Shown here piece by piece: positions 35,210 to 43,487 of a DNA stretch of 64,000 nucleotides. Below the pieces are notes generated by a model. That model was given only the letters and a program-made list of their open reading frames with translations. It made no database searches and was not told where the DNA came from. How positions within the stretch are numbered: position 1 is the first letter of the stretch; the number at the start of each line of letters is the position of its first letter. The stretch spans positions 16,651-80,650 of the forward strand of contig CAZTEX010000010.1 of the NCBI GenBank assembly GCA_964612505.1. Reading direction: 5' to 3'. This DNA is from JAAZZY01 sp964612505 (GTDB lineage: Bacteria > Chlamydiota > Chlamydiia > Chlamydiales > JAAZZY01). A program made the position numbers and the translations under genes.

Positions 35210-35680
35210 ATGGCTTTTGCTGCTGCAGGTAGTGTGCGAGCTTCTCCCACCCTAGATGCTAATACGTTAAATTTTAAATTTACAGCCCTTTTTCCTAGTG
35301 ACCCTACGAATCTCTTTGACTTTCGAGTTTTAGATCTTGGAGACTCTCATCAGGCAAGAAGTGAACAAGATTTTGATTCAAATATATTTAATTTGGCTAG
35401 AGAAGATGTAACAGCACGGCTTGTTGTTGATAAAACCGATCTCCGTCCAGAAGAGGTGGTCGATTGCAGAGTTCAGACTTTGAGTACTCTTTTTTTAGTT
35501 GGCGTAAGAGAGCGAAAAGATGGTCAAAGCGATACTGTGACTCAAAAGTTTACAAGAGAAGAAATGACAGGGCAATGTGTCCATTGGTTTACAAGAGAGT
35601 TTGTGACACTTCCTATAGCAATGACTGAACAAGAAATTCAGCAGGCTATTGCCGATGTTAAGAATAATGGAGAAGAGTGA
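35210..35680 (+). CDS. Unknown protein, paralog pair member B
   Basis: 156 residues starting MAFAAAGS, with a clear AAGGAG before the ATG. Shorter N-terminus than member A at 34369 but the same core blocks (FDFRVLDLGD, VVDKTDLRPEEVVDCRVQTL, FLVGVRERKDG, FTREEMTGQCVHWF). No known domain. A bidirectional terminator hairpin follows. Confidence 0.65.
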   Translation: MAFAAAGSVRASPTLDANTLNFKFTALFPSDPTNLFDFRVLDLGDSHQARSEQDFDSNIFNLAREDVTARLVVDKTDLRPEEVVDCRVQTLSTLFLVGVRERKDGQSDTVTQKFTREEMTGQCVHWFTREFVTLPIAMTEQEIQQAIADVKNNGEE

Positions 35681-35702
35681 AGCTCTTTTTCATTTTAAAG
35701 AA

Positions 35703-35728
35703 AATGAGCTGCATTCATGCAGCTCATT
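35703..35728. terminator. Bidirectional terminator
   Basis: AATGAGCTGCAT (35703-35714) and ATGCAGCTCATT (35717-35728) form a perfect 12-bp stem with a 2-nt spacing, placed between the convergent genes ending at 35680 and 35743. Confidence 0.75.
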
Positions 35729-35742
35729 AAATCATTGGCACC

Positions 35743-36099
35743 TTATGCTTTGTAAGCTGGGTGGTATGGACACTCTGCAGAATCATCTTTATGTTTAAAG
35801 TGAATAAGCACTGCATAGTTATAAGCTCTATTTAATCCGTAGAAAAGACCGCTTTTTGATCCGTTGTGATCTTTCTTGCTGATAATAGAAGAAGTAACGT
35901 CTGTAACGTCTCTTCTCTTTTCAACTTCTTGAACTTCTGCTGCCGCTTTTCTTTCAGCTTTTTTCTCTTTCATATAGCGATGAAAGAATTCAGTATGTCC
36001 AGGACATTTATGAGTTGCAACTTGTGGTGCCGCATTTTGAATTTCTGTTTGAACTTCTGTTAAGGGTGCTTTAATTGCAATTGTAGATATAGACGACAT
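35743..36099 (-). CDS. Unknown protein with GHTEFFHRY / CPYHP motifs (copy 2)
   Basis: 118 residues from the ATG at 36099, chosen because AAGGAGATAATT precedes it. The Cys-x-GHTEFFHRY block, the SGLFYGLNRAYNY block and the terminal KHKDDSAECPYHP match the gene at 33836-34243. The middle is Lys/Glu/Ala-rich. No signal peptide or known domain. The two copies flank the A/B paralog pair. Confidence 0.68.
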   Translation of the reverse strand: MSSISTIAIKAPLTEVQTEIQNAAPQVATHKCPGHTEFFHRYMKEKKAERKAAAEVQEVEKRRDVTDVTSSIISKKDHNGSKSGLFYGLNRAYNYAVLIHFKHKDDSAECPYHPAYKA

Positions 36100-36246
36100 A
36101 ATTATCTCCTTGTTAATAAAAATTGCAGGCACATGATAAGTATATAATTAATAAAAGTTCAACTTTTAAAGTAATTAAAATAATTATTAATTAATAATTA
36201 AAATTATTTATTTAACAATTTTAAATATAAATTTTATTACTTTTTA

Positions 36247-37047
36247 TTAGGTATATAGATAATGCAAGGAGTCATTTTTGCCAGGGCCAATAATTCTTAA
36301 ATTAAAATGAATCGCTTCTTTGTTCCAATCAATGTGAGCAAAATAAGTATCTTCATTGCATAAATGGGGATCGATCGATTGAAGAGTTTGAGAGTGATAA
36401 GATGTTAAATGAAATAAAAAAACAGGCTTTTGAATTCCGTAGCGAAGATGCTCTAAAGAAATTAAGGAGCTTTTACTATCCAAAGTCCAGCGGAAGGTAT
36501 TCGTAAATTCTAAAGAGGGCATTAAGCCCAAGTCCCAAGATCCTTTTTCATGAAAGACAAGTTCACTTGGAGATTTTGAAGAAATCAAAACAAGAGCATG
36601 CCCTTTTTTGATTTCTACTTGGGAGCCTTTTTTAGTCTCAGAGTGAATGGAAAGGGTCTCTACTTTCGAGAGCCTTTTGAAAAAATGTTTGAGCTCTTTT
36701 TGCTGAAGGAGATTTTGAGAGGCTTCCTCTTTGGCAGTTAGCTTGGGTTTAAAAGCAAAACAATATTTCCTTTTCTCTTCTTTGGGTAAAAGAAAGAAAG
36801 CTTTTTTGAGGAGGGTTTCTAATTCAAAAGCCAATGGGTAATTGCTGTTTAATTTATAAACGCGCTTATTTTTGACAGAAGAACTTTCAATGACTCCCCC
36901 TCTTTCTAATTTGCTGAGAGCGTGTTGCAGGGGGGTTAAGGGGACGCTGAGTAAATGTTGAATTTGAGAGCCATAGCCCTCTTGGTTGACAAAAAGAAAT
37001 AGTAAAATTCTTTCGATGCTCTGATTGCTAAAAAGGATATCTAACAT
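36247..37047 (-). CDS. Winged-helix transcriptional regulator
   Basis: 266 residues. The first 90 residues form a winged helix: LFSNQSIERILLFLFVNQEGYGSQIQ, LTPLQHALSKLERGGVIESS (recognition helix) and the wing VKNKRVYKLNSNYPLAFELETLL. The rest is unassigned, with beta-rich segments that could bind a ligand. It is divergent from bioB, and the shared interval holds a 13-bp-arm palindrome at 37120-37150, so it may control itself and the biotin operon. No biotin-ligase (BirA) domain is present. Confidence 0.78.
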   Translation of the reverse strand: MLDILFSNQSIERILLFLFVNQEGYGSQIQHLLSVPLTPLQHALSKLERGGVIESSSVKNKRVYKLNSNYPLAFELETLLKKAFFLLPKEEKRKYCFAFKPKLTAKEEASQNLLQQKELKHFFKRLSKVETLSIHSETKKGSQVEIKKGHALVLISSKSPSELVFHEKGSWDLGLMPSLEFTNTFRWTLDSKSSLISLEHLRYGIQKPVFLFHLTSYHSQTLQSIDPHLCNEDTYFAHIDWNKEAIHFNLRIIGPGKNDSLHYLYT

Positions 37048-37119
37048 TAAATCAAACCAAAATTAAGGTTAAATTTTAGTTATTTCAAAGTGTTTTATGC
37101 AATAATAAGTTTAATTTCT

Positions 37120-37150
37120 AATTTTTAAACTAAAAAATAGTTTAAAAATT
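37120..37150. promoter_or_regulatory. Palindromic operator candidate before bioB
   Basis: AATTTTTAAACTA (37120-37132) and TAGTTTAAAAATT (37138-37150) are perfect inverted arms around AAAAA. The site lies between the divergent regulator gene and bioB, 77 bases before the bioB ATG. It is a candidate operator for the winged-helix protein; it differs from the usual BirA operator spacing. Confidence 0.6.
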
Positions 37151-37226
37151 CAATATCGTCATTTGCTCCTTTTGAAAATCTCTTGCTAAAGTGTTCTTTC
37201 TTTTTAACAAAATAGGAACACACTTC

Positions 37227-38192
37227 ATGATTCGTCACGATTGGTCTATTGAAGAATTGTCAGAGCTTTATGAGTTACCTCTATTAGAACTGATTCAAAA
37301 AGCAGCAGATATCCATAATCAATATCACCCAAAGAATGAAGTTCAAATTGCCCATTTAATTTCGGTGCGAACAGGGGGGTGTGTTGAAGACTGTAAGTAT
37401 TGCGCGCAGTCTTCTTATTACAAAACATTTATTAAACCAGAGCCCATGATGGAATTAAAAGAGGTGCTAGCGCGCGCCAAAGAGGCCAAAGAGTATGGTG
37501 CTTCTCGCATTTGCCTGGGAGCTGCTTGGCGTAATGTACGCAATAATCCACAGTTTGAACAAGTTTTAAAAATGGTTTCAGCTGTTTGTGAGATGGGATT
37601 AGAAGTTTGCTGCACCCTTGGGATGCTGGATCAAGAGCAGGCTTTGCGTTTAAAAGAGGCGGGTCTTTATGCCTACAGCCATAACTTAGATACCTCTGAT
37701 CGCTTTTATCCAACGATTATCACGACTCGTACTTATCAAGATCGTTTAGATACCATAGCTCAGGTTCGCTCAGCTAAAGTCACCGTTTGTTGTGGAGGGA
37801 TTATTGGTCTTGGGGAAAAAAAAGAAGATAGACTTCGCCTTCTTCAAACCCTTTCTTCATTCACCCCTCACCCAGAATCTGTCCCTATTAATCGCTTATC
37901 TCCTGTGAAAGGAACGCCGCTGGGTGAAGAGCTCGAAATTTCTGTGTGGGAACTAGTTCGCATGGTCGCAGTGTGCCGTATTGCTATGCCAGAGACGATG
38001 GTACGTTTATCTGCAGGGAGAGAAAAGATGACAATTGCCGAACAAGCCTTATGCTTTTTGGCAGGAGCTAATTCTTTTCATTGGGGTAAAAAATTGTTAA
38101 CTGTGCCCAATCAGACAGCAGATCAAGATGCTCAAATGCTCGAGATTTTGAAACTAAAACCACAAAAGGCTTATGCAAAAGCAGCTCAGTAA
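37227..38192 (+). CDS. bioB: Biotin synthase
   Basis: 322 residues from the ATG at 37227 with AGGA upstream; a frame starting at 37191 is longer but less likely. It is a radical SAM enzyme with the cluster motif CVEDCKYC (Cys52, 56, 59), VRTGGC before it, and the later blocks CLGAAWR, YSHNLDT, CCGGIIGLGE and SAGREKM. It inserts sulfur into dethiobiotin. First gene of a tight bioB-F-D-A operon: bioF overlaps its end by 20 nt. Confidence 0.97.
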   Translation: MIRHDWSIEELSELYELPLLELIQKAADIHNQYHPKNEVQIAHLISVRTGGCVEDCKYCAQSSYYKTFIKPEPMMELKEVLARAKEAKEYGASRICLGAAWRNVRNNPQFEQVLKMVSAVCEMGLEVCCTLGMLDQEQALRLKEAGLYAYSHNLDTSDRFYPTIITTRTYQDRLDTIAQVRSAKVTVCCGGIIGLGEKKEDRLRLLQTLSSFTPHPESVPINRLSPVKGTPLGEELEISVWELVRMVAVCRIAMPETMVRLSAGREKMTIAEQALCFLAGANSFHWGKKLLTVPNQTADQDAQMLEILKLKPQKAYAKAAQ

Positions 38193-39372
38193 AGCCGAGT
38201 CTCAAATAGAATCTTTTCTCTACCGCCGAATGGAGCAAGGAACTTTAAGAAAGTTAAAGCAAGCATCTTCTGCTTGGATTGATTTTTGTTCTAATGACTA
38301 TTTGGGATTTTCTAAGGATCGCTCTTTAGAACTTCAAGTGAATAGAGCTTATCAAAACTTAATTGAAGCAATGCCTTTAAAAAGCCCCATTTTAGGATCA
38401 AGTGGCTCACGCCTGCTCAGTGGCAATCATTTTTTTGTCGAAGAGCTCGAAACAAAAATTGCCGCTTTTCATGGGGCCGAAGCAGGGCTTATTTTAAGTA
38501 ATGGTTATCTTGCCAATCTGGCTCTTTTGAGCACCGTTATTGGAAAAAAAGATGGGGTTTTAATTGATGAAGAAGCCCATGCCTCGATTTGGGAAGGTGT
38601 TAAACAAAGCGGAGCCAACTCTTTTTCTTTTAAGCATAATAATCTGGCCAGTTTGCGTACTCAACTTGAAGTGTGTGCAAAAAAATACCATCAGCTCTTT
38701 ATCTGCATTCAAACGGTTTATTCTACTTCAGGGGATTTAGCCCCGTTAAGTGAAATCGCTGCATTGGCAAATGAATTTTCAGCTCTCTTAATTGCCGATG
38801 AAGCTCATGCGACAGGAGTCTTTGGTCCTCAAGGAGAGGGGCTCATTGTGCAAGAAAAACTTCCCCATTGTTTTTTTGCTCGCATGCATACCTTTGGCAA
38901 AGCTCTTGGAGCCTATGGAGCTATTATTTTAACCAATGCTAAAACAAAACAATTTTTAATTAATACAGCTAAGCCCTTTATCTATTCTACAGCCATGCCC
39001 CTTTATAATTATGTATTAATTGATCAAGCTTATCAGCACATGATAGCTGCAGAGGATAAACGAAGAAAATTAAGAGCGCTCATAGAATATTGCTCTCAAT
39101 CAGCTATCAATTGCAAGCTCAGCAGAGCGCCGTCGCAAAGCCCTATTCAATCCGTTAGAGTAGAGAGTATTTCAAAAGCAGATGAGCTTTCTTTTGAGCT
39201 AGGACAAAGAGGGTTTCATCTTCTTCCTTTAAAGCCTCCTACAACGCGTAAAAATAAAGTCTATTTGCGAATTTGTTTACATGCTGGCAACACCTATTCA
39301 GAAATCGATCAGCTTCATCAATTTTTAAAAATGAAGCTGGGTCATGAAACATTTAAAGAGGAAAAAAGATGA
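38173..39372 (+). CDS. bioF: 8-amino-7-oxononanoate synthase
   Basis: 399 residues, PLP-dependent alpha-oxoamine synthase. GSSGSRLLSGNH (75-86) is the substrate and phosphate region, DEAHATG (209-215) holds the PLP-binding Asp and His, and MHTFGKALGAYG carries the Schiff-base Lys243. It condenses pimeloyl thioester with alanine. Overlaps bioB by 20 nt and bioD by 4 nt (ATGA). Confidence 0.95.
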   Translation: MQKQLSKAESQIESFLYRRMEQGTLRKLKQASSAWIDFCSNDYLGFSKDRSLELQVNRAYQNLIEAMPLKSPILGSSGSRLLSGNHFFVEELETKIAAFHGAEAGLILSNGYLANLALLSTVIGKKDGVLIDEEAHASIWEGVKQSGANSFSFKHNNLASLRTQLEVCAKKYHQLFICIQTVYSTSGDLAPLSEIAALANEFSALLIADEAHATGVFGPQGEGLIVQEKLPHCFFARMHTFGKALGAYGAIILTNAKTKQFLINTAKPFIYSTAMPLYNYVLIDQAYQHMIAAEDKRRKLRALIEYCSQSAINCKLSRAPSQSPIQSVRVESISKADELSFELGQRGFHLLPLKPPTTRKNKVYLRICLHAGNTYSEIDQLHQFLKMKLGHETFKEEKR

Positions 39373-40001
39373 AGCCTATTTTAATTGCAGGCATCGGAAC
39401 TGATGTTGGAAAAACAGTGGTCAGCGCCATTTTAGTTAAGCTTTTCAATGCTTATTATTTCAAACCCTTTAGCAGCGGATCTCCGCGAGATACAGAGAGC
39501 ATTTTGCAGTGGACAGATCAAGAAAAAAGTAAAATTCTGCCAGAGTGTTATCATTTTGAAACAGCAGCTTCTCCCCATCAAGCATCTCAAATTGAAAATA
39601 AAGAAATTATTCTAGAAAAAGTGAAGCTTCCCTCACTTTCTTCTCCTCTTATTATCGAATCATCTGGGGGAGTTTTAGTTCCTCTTAACAAAACGCAAAC
39701 AACATTAGACATTTTCAAAACCTGGAATTGTGAGTGGATTGTCGTTTCTAAAAATTATTTAGGAAGTATTAATCACACTCTTTTAACTTTAGAAACTCTT
39801 AAGAGAGCCAAAGTAACTATTTTAGGAATCATCTTTAATGGGGTGGAAAATAGCTTTTCTGAAAGCTTTATCTTAGAAAATTCAGGGCTGCCCATGCTAG
39901 GGCGTGTGAGGCAAGAAGAAAATGTGAACTTAATGACAATAGAGAGGTACGTTAATTTATGGAAGCAGCACCCCTTTTGGAAAAACAAATTTTCAAACTA
40001 A
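39369..40001 (+). CDS. bioD: Dethiobiotin synthetase
   Basis: 210 residues with a P-loop GIGTDVGKT (8-16) and the ESSGGVLVPL segment that contacts the diamino acid substrate. It forms the ureido ring of dethiobiotin from 7,8-diaminononanoate, CO2 and ATP. Slightly short for the family (about 220-230) but complete. Overlaps bioF and bioA. Confidence 0.93.
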   Translation: MKPILIAGIGTDVGKTVVSAILVKLFNAYYFKPFSSGSPRDTESILQWTDQEKSKILPECYHFETAASPHQASQIENKEIILEKVKLPSLSSPLIIESSGGVLVPLNKTQTTLDIFKTWNCEWIVVSKNYLGSINHTLLTLETLKRAKVTILGIIFNGVENSFSESFILENSGLPMLGRVRQEENVNLMTIERYVNLWKQHPFWKNKFSN

Positions 40002-41263
40002 AAGAGGAGGGTTTTATTTGGTATCCTTTTACGCAGGCGCTCATTGATCCCCCTCCTAAGAGAGTCGTATCTGCTGAGAATGCCTCTCTCAAGTTGAGTG
40101 ATGGATCATCGATCATTGACGCCATCTCTTCTTGGTGGGTGACTTTGCACGGACATCGCCACCCTGTGATTACAGAGGCCATTCAAAAGCAGTTAAATAC
40201 TTTAGATCATGTGATGCTCGCAGGGTATACTCACGCCCCTGCTGAAAACGTAGCAGAAGAGCTCGTTCAACTTCTGGGCACAAGCTATGGCAAAGTCTTT
40301 TTTTCTGATAACGGATCTACAGCTGTCGAAACAGCTTTGAAAGCAAGTTTGCAAGCTCACTATAACAAGGGTCATCATCAGAAAAAAACGATTCTAGCCT
40401 TTAAGGATGGTTATCATGGCGATACTTTTGGGGCGATGTCTGTCACGCAAAGGGGACTTTTTTCTAAACCATTTGACCCTTTTCTCTTTGATGTCTCCAT
40501 GATTGCGCCGCCTTCTTTTCAATATCCAGAGCAGAGCCTTGAAGAACTCAAAAAGAAATTAGAAAGTAACGATGTTGCAACATTTATTTTTGAACCGATG
40601 ATTCAAGCGGTGGCGGGGATGAAAAAGCACTGCCTCAAAACGCTCGATCAAATGATCAAAATGTGCAAAGAATACAGCGTGACAACAATTGCTGATGAGG
40701 TGATGACCGGGATGGGAAGAGTTGGTTCTTATTTTGTCACCGATCATTTAGAAAATAAACCCGATATTGTCTGTTTATCAAAGAGTTTAACAGGGGGATT
40801 TCTACCTTTAGGAGCCACTGTTTTTAGAAAAGGCTTTTTTGAAAACTTTTTATCTCTGGAGCTTTCAAAGGCTTTTTTGCATGGCCATACCTATTGTGGT
40901 AATCCTTTAGCTTGCTCGGCAGCGCTTGCCTCTTTAAAGCTTTTACAATCCAGTGAATGCCATAAACAAAGAGATTTTATTGAAAAGTCTCATCAAGATT
41001 TTTTAGCTGCAGTGAAGCATTATCCTGCAGTTGCCTCAGCCTATGTCAGTAAAACGTTACTTTTTTTTGAATACAAAACGAAAGAGGCTAGTTCTTATCA
41101 TAATCCAGTTAGGAATAAGCTCTATGAACATTTTCAAAAGCACCGGGTTTTAATTCGTCCTTTTGGCAATACGTTTCATGTTTTGCCCCCTTATTGCATT
41201 ACAGAGAGTGAACTTGCCCAAATCTATAAGTCCATTGAAACTGTTTTAAAAAAGGAATTTTAA
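39959..41263 (+). CDS. bioA: Adenosylmethionine-8-amino-7-oxononanoate aminotransferase
   Basis: 434 residues, class III PLP aminotransferase. WYPFTQ (21-26) is the BioA start signature, DGSSIIDAISSWWVTLHGHRHP follows, ADEVMTGMGR (245-254) holds the PLP Asp, and CLSKSLTGG carries Lys275. It converts the BioF product to 7,8-diaminononanoate using SAM as amino donor. Its start lies 43 nt inside bioD. Confidence 0.95.
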   Translation: MEAAPLLEKQIFKLKEEGFIWYPFTQALIDPPPKRVVSAENASLKLSDGSSIIDAISSWWVTLHGHRHPVITEAIQKQLNTLDHVMLAGYTHAPAENVAEELVQLLGTSYGKVFFSDNGSTAVETALKASLQAHYNKGHHQKKTILAFKDGYHGDTFGAMSVTQRGLFSKPFDPFLFDVSMIAPPSFQYPEQSLEELKKKLESNDVATFIFEPMIQAVAGMKKHCLKTLDQMIKMCKEYSVTTIADEVMTGMGRVGSYFVTDHLENKPDIVCLSKSLTGGFLPLGATVFRKGFFENFLSLELSKAFLHGHTYCGNPLACSAALASLKLLQSSECHKQRDFIEKSHQDFLAAVKHYPAVASAYVSKTLLFFEYKTKEASSYHNPVRNKLYEHFQKHRVLIRPFGNTFHVLPPYCITESELAQIYKSIETVLKKEF

Positions 41264-41266
41264 GAA

Positions 41267-41899
41267 ATGCTTAAACAAGAATTAACACTCATTATTTCAG
41301 ATAGCGCTTTGCATGGGCGCTGGCTTAACACCCTTTCTTATCTAGAAAATTGTGGGGCAAAGCTGATTGCAGATTGTCAACACCCAGTTATTGTTCCTAA
41401 AGAGCTTCTTAAACATGCGGCAGAAGAATTTAGGCATGCTTTTTATATGAAGTCTTTAGCCGAGAAAATTTTTTTAGAACCCCTTTCTACCTATCAAACA
41501 AAAAATATTTTAGGGGGGTATAGTGCTCGCTTTTATCTCTCAAGGCTCAATAGCCAAATTTCTAAATTTTTAAAAACGCGCTGCGGGCCTAGCTCATACG
41601 CTTTGCGAGTGTATGCTTATTTACTTGTTACTTATGCCATTGAAGTTAGGGCGCTGGAGGTCTATCAATGCTATCAAGAGCTTCTGAAGCAATATAAAAT
41701 ACCCATTTCCATTTCTAATGTCTTAAAAGAAGAAAAGCATCATTTGAAAGAAATCAGCTTAGAGCTTTTTCAGAGCGAGGCTAAAGAGTGGATTCCAGAC
41801 ATTCTTAAAATAGAACAACGGCTGTTTGATCAATTTCAAGAAAAAATAGGTTTAGATATTCAAAGCCATGGGTCATTAAGGCTTAATCATTGCGCCTAA
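41267..41899 (+). CDS. Ferritin-like diiron protein in the biotin operon
   Basis: 210 residues, all helical, starting 3 nt after the bioA stop. Two ExxH motifs are visible: EEFRH (Glu54, His57) and EEKHH (Glu156, His159), with Glu27 and Glu126 or Glu131 in the intervening helices. That is the ligand set of a ferritin-like diiron carboxylate site. It has no bioC, bioH, bioW or P450 bioI similarity that I can see. Its position makes it a candidate for making or releasing the pimeloyl moiety by an oxidative route, but it could also serve an unrelated step. Its end overlaps the convergent gene at 41876 by 24 nt. Confidence 0.72.
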   Translation: MLKQELTLIISDSALHGRWLNTLSYLENCGAKLIADCQHPVIVPKELLKHAAEEFRHAFYMKSLAEKIFLEPLSTYQTKNILGGYSARFYLSRLNSQISKFLKTRCGPSSYALRVYAYLLVTYAIEVRALEVYQCYQELLKQYKIPISISNVLKEEKHHLKEISLELFQSEAKEWIPDILKIEQRLFDQFQEKIGLDIQSHGSLRLNHCA

Positions 41900-42328
41900 A
41901 CCAATTTTTTGGAGATGTTCAATAATTTGAGCATCGGGAAGACTCATTAAATTAGAGCTTCCTTCATAGGTGATAATATCTTTCAAGGTCTTATGTAAGT
42001 ACTTTCTAAGATCACCGATGGTTTTAGGTTCTGCAATCAGCGCTAAAAAGTCAAAAGGGTGTCTTTCCCATTTTTTATGTAAACTATCACAAATGGAGTG
42101 AACAAAATGATGTCTTAAGTCTACTTTTTGAGAGTCTTCATTATTAAGAGCAAATTGGCCGTGAGCCATTCTTGGATTAGACCTTCCCGGAGGACTTGTA
42201 AATTGACCTTCGTTTTTAAATAGCTCATTATCAAACATGTCAATCAATTTAAATTGTTTATCATGACCATATTCAAAGAGTTTGGCTTCTTCTTGAGAGG
42301 CTATTAAGACTTGAAGTGTTTTTTTCAT
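41876..42328 (-). CDS. Host-attachment-protein-like (PF10116-type) protein
   Basis: 150 residues. The start KKTLQVLIASQEEAKLFEY and the blocks RSNPRMAHGQFALNNED, DLRHHFVHSICDSL and FDFLALIAEPKTIGDLRKYLHK match the host_attach family (named after an Agrobacterium attachment gene) related to eRF1/Pelota folds. The real biochemical role is not settled; the name should not be taken as proof of adhesion. Confidence 0.78.
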   Translation of the reverse strand: MKKTLQVLIASQEEAKLFEYGHDKQFKLIDMFDNELFKNEGQFTSPPGRSNPRMAHGQFALNNEDSQKVDLRHHFVHSICDSLHKKWERHPFDFLALIAEPKTIGDLRKYLHKTLKDIITYEGSSNLMSLPDAQIIEHLQKIGLGAMIKP

Positions 42329-42548
42329 AAGGACCTCACAATTAATTTAAATTTATCTAACCAGGTTCTAATGGATGCCTTCGCATTCAATATTGAATTT
42401 TAAATACTTTAGCGTATTAAAGCTATTAAAAACGGCTATTTAAACGTTCCAACAAGGAGCTGCTTTTTTAAAGTTGCCCAGTTATTCTGTAAGTATCAGA
42501 AGAGAGAAAATCATGCAACTGATCTTAAAATGAGCTGGTGGAGAGAAA

Positions 42549-43145
42549 ATGGCAGGAGGCGTTGATATTCAATTATATACAGGATCCAAACTCATGGAAG
42601 CAATCCCTGAGCTTATCAAGCTTCGTTTGAAAATCTTTGCTGAATATCCCTATCTTTATGATGGAAAGTATGAAGATAACATGCAGTATTTAGCTAAGTT
42701 TAAAAACATGGAAGATGCCGTGATTATGGTTGCAAAAGATGATAAGTAAATTGTGGGCATTGCTATGGGCTTTCCTTTTAAGCACGATCTTGAAAACTTC
42801 CAAGAAGCTTTTATTTCTCATGGACGCAATCCAAAAGATTATTTTTGTTTTGGAGAAATCATAGTTAAGAAAGAGGAGCGAAAAAAAGGGATTTCTAAAA
42901 AGCTGTTTGAAGCGCTTTTTTCCTATGGAAAGAGCTTAAACAAATACAAATACTATTGTTTTTATACTCTTGAGAGAGATTCTGATCATCATAAGCCCCC
43001 CAAAGATTACCCACCGGTTAAACTCATTTGGAAAAAACAGGGTTTTCAAGAGCATCCTGAGCTTGTAGGATCTATTTCTTATAAAGAAATAGGAGAGCGA
43101 AAGGAAAGTCTTAAGAAAATGATCTTTTGGATTAAAAAGATTTAG
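42549..43145 (+). pseudogene. GNAT acetyltransferase with in-frame TAA
   Basis: The frame from ATG 42549 stops at TAA 42747-42749, and the same frame continues at once with IVGIAMGFPFKHD to 43145. The joined 198-codon sequence is a GNAT-like protein: IIVKKEERKKGISKKLFEALF is the acetyl-CoA loop, and the segment before the stop (VIMVAKDDK) leads into the strand IVGIAMGFP. A GTG at 42753 exists but lacks a ribosome site. Either a nonsense mutation or a base error. Confidence 0.7.
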
Positions 43146-43148
43146 ATC

Positions 43149-43487
43149 TTATTTAAGATGGTTATATTTGGCGGCTAAAATAAAATCACTTTCAGAAAGC
43201 CCATTGATTTTATGAGTCCAAATCGAAACTTTTACTTTGCCATAGGTGAGATAAATATCAGGGTGATGCCCTTCTTCTTCAGCAATCTTACCCACTTTAT
43301 TCGTAAAATTTAAAGCATCTTGAAAGTCTGAAAAAATAAATTCTCTCTCTAAATGATGTTCATTAATCACATTCCAGCTCTGGCCAAGTTCTGCAATAAA
43401 AGGAGCTAATTTTTCTCCTTTTAAAGGCATGACCCCAATGCGACAAGGAACACATTTTTTTTTGCTTAAATCACACTCAAAATCCAT
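43149..43487 (-). CDS. phhB: Pterin-4a-carbinolamine dehydratase
   Basis: 112 residues, the usual length. WNVINEHHLEREFIFSDF, the catalytic EEEGHHPDIYLTYGKVKVSIWTH with HHP, and the C-terminal ESDFILAAK match the PCD/DCoH family. It dehydrates 4a-hydroxytetrahydropterins. Its start overlaps the yhhQ end by 11 nt, so the two are an operon. Confidence 0.92.
   Translation of the reverse strand: MDFECDLSKKKCVPCRIGVMPLKGEKLAPFIAELGQSWNVINEHHLEREFIFSDFQDALNFTNKVGKIAEEEGHHPDIYLTYGKVKVSIWTHKINGLSESDFILAAKYNHLK

Noticed and set aside
37190..37220. GTGTTCTT and AGGAACAC arms that could hide the bioB ribosome site
   Set aside because: An 8-bp arm with a G-U pair and a loop of about 18 bases is not convincing without conservation.
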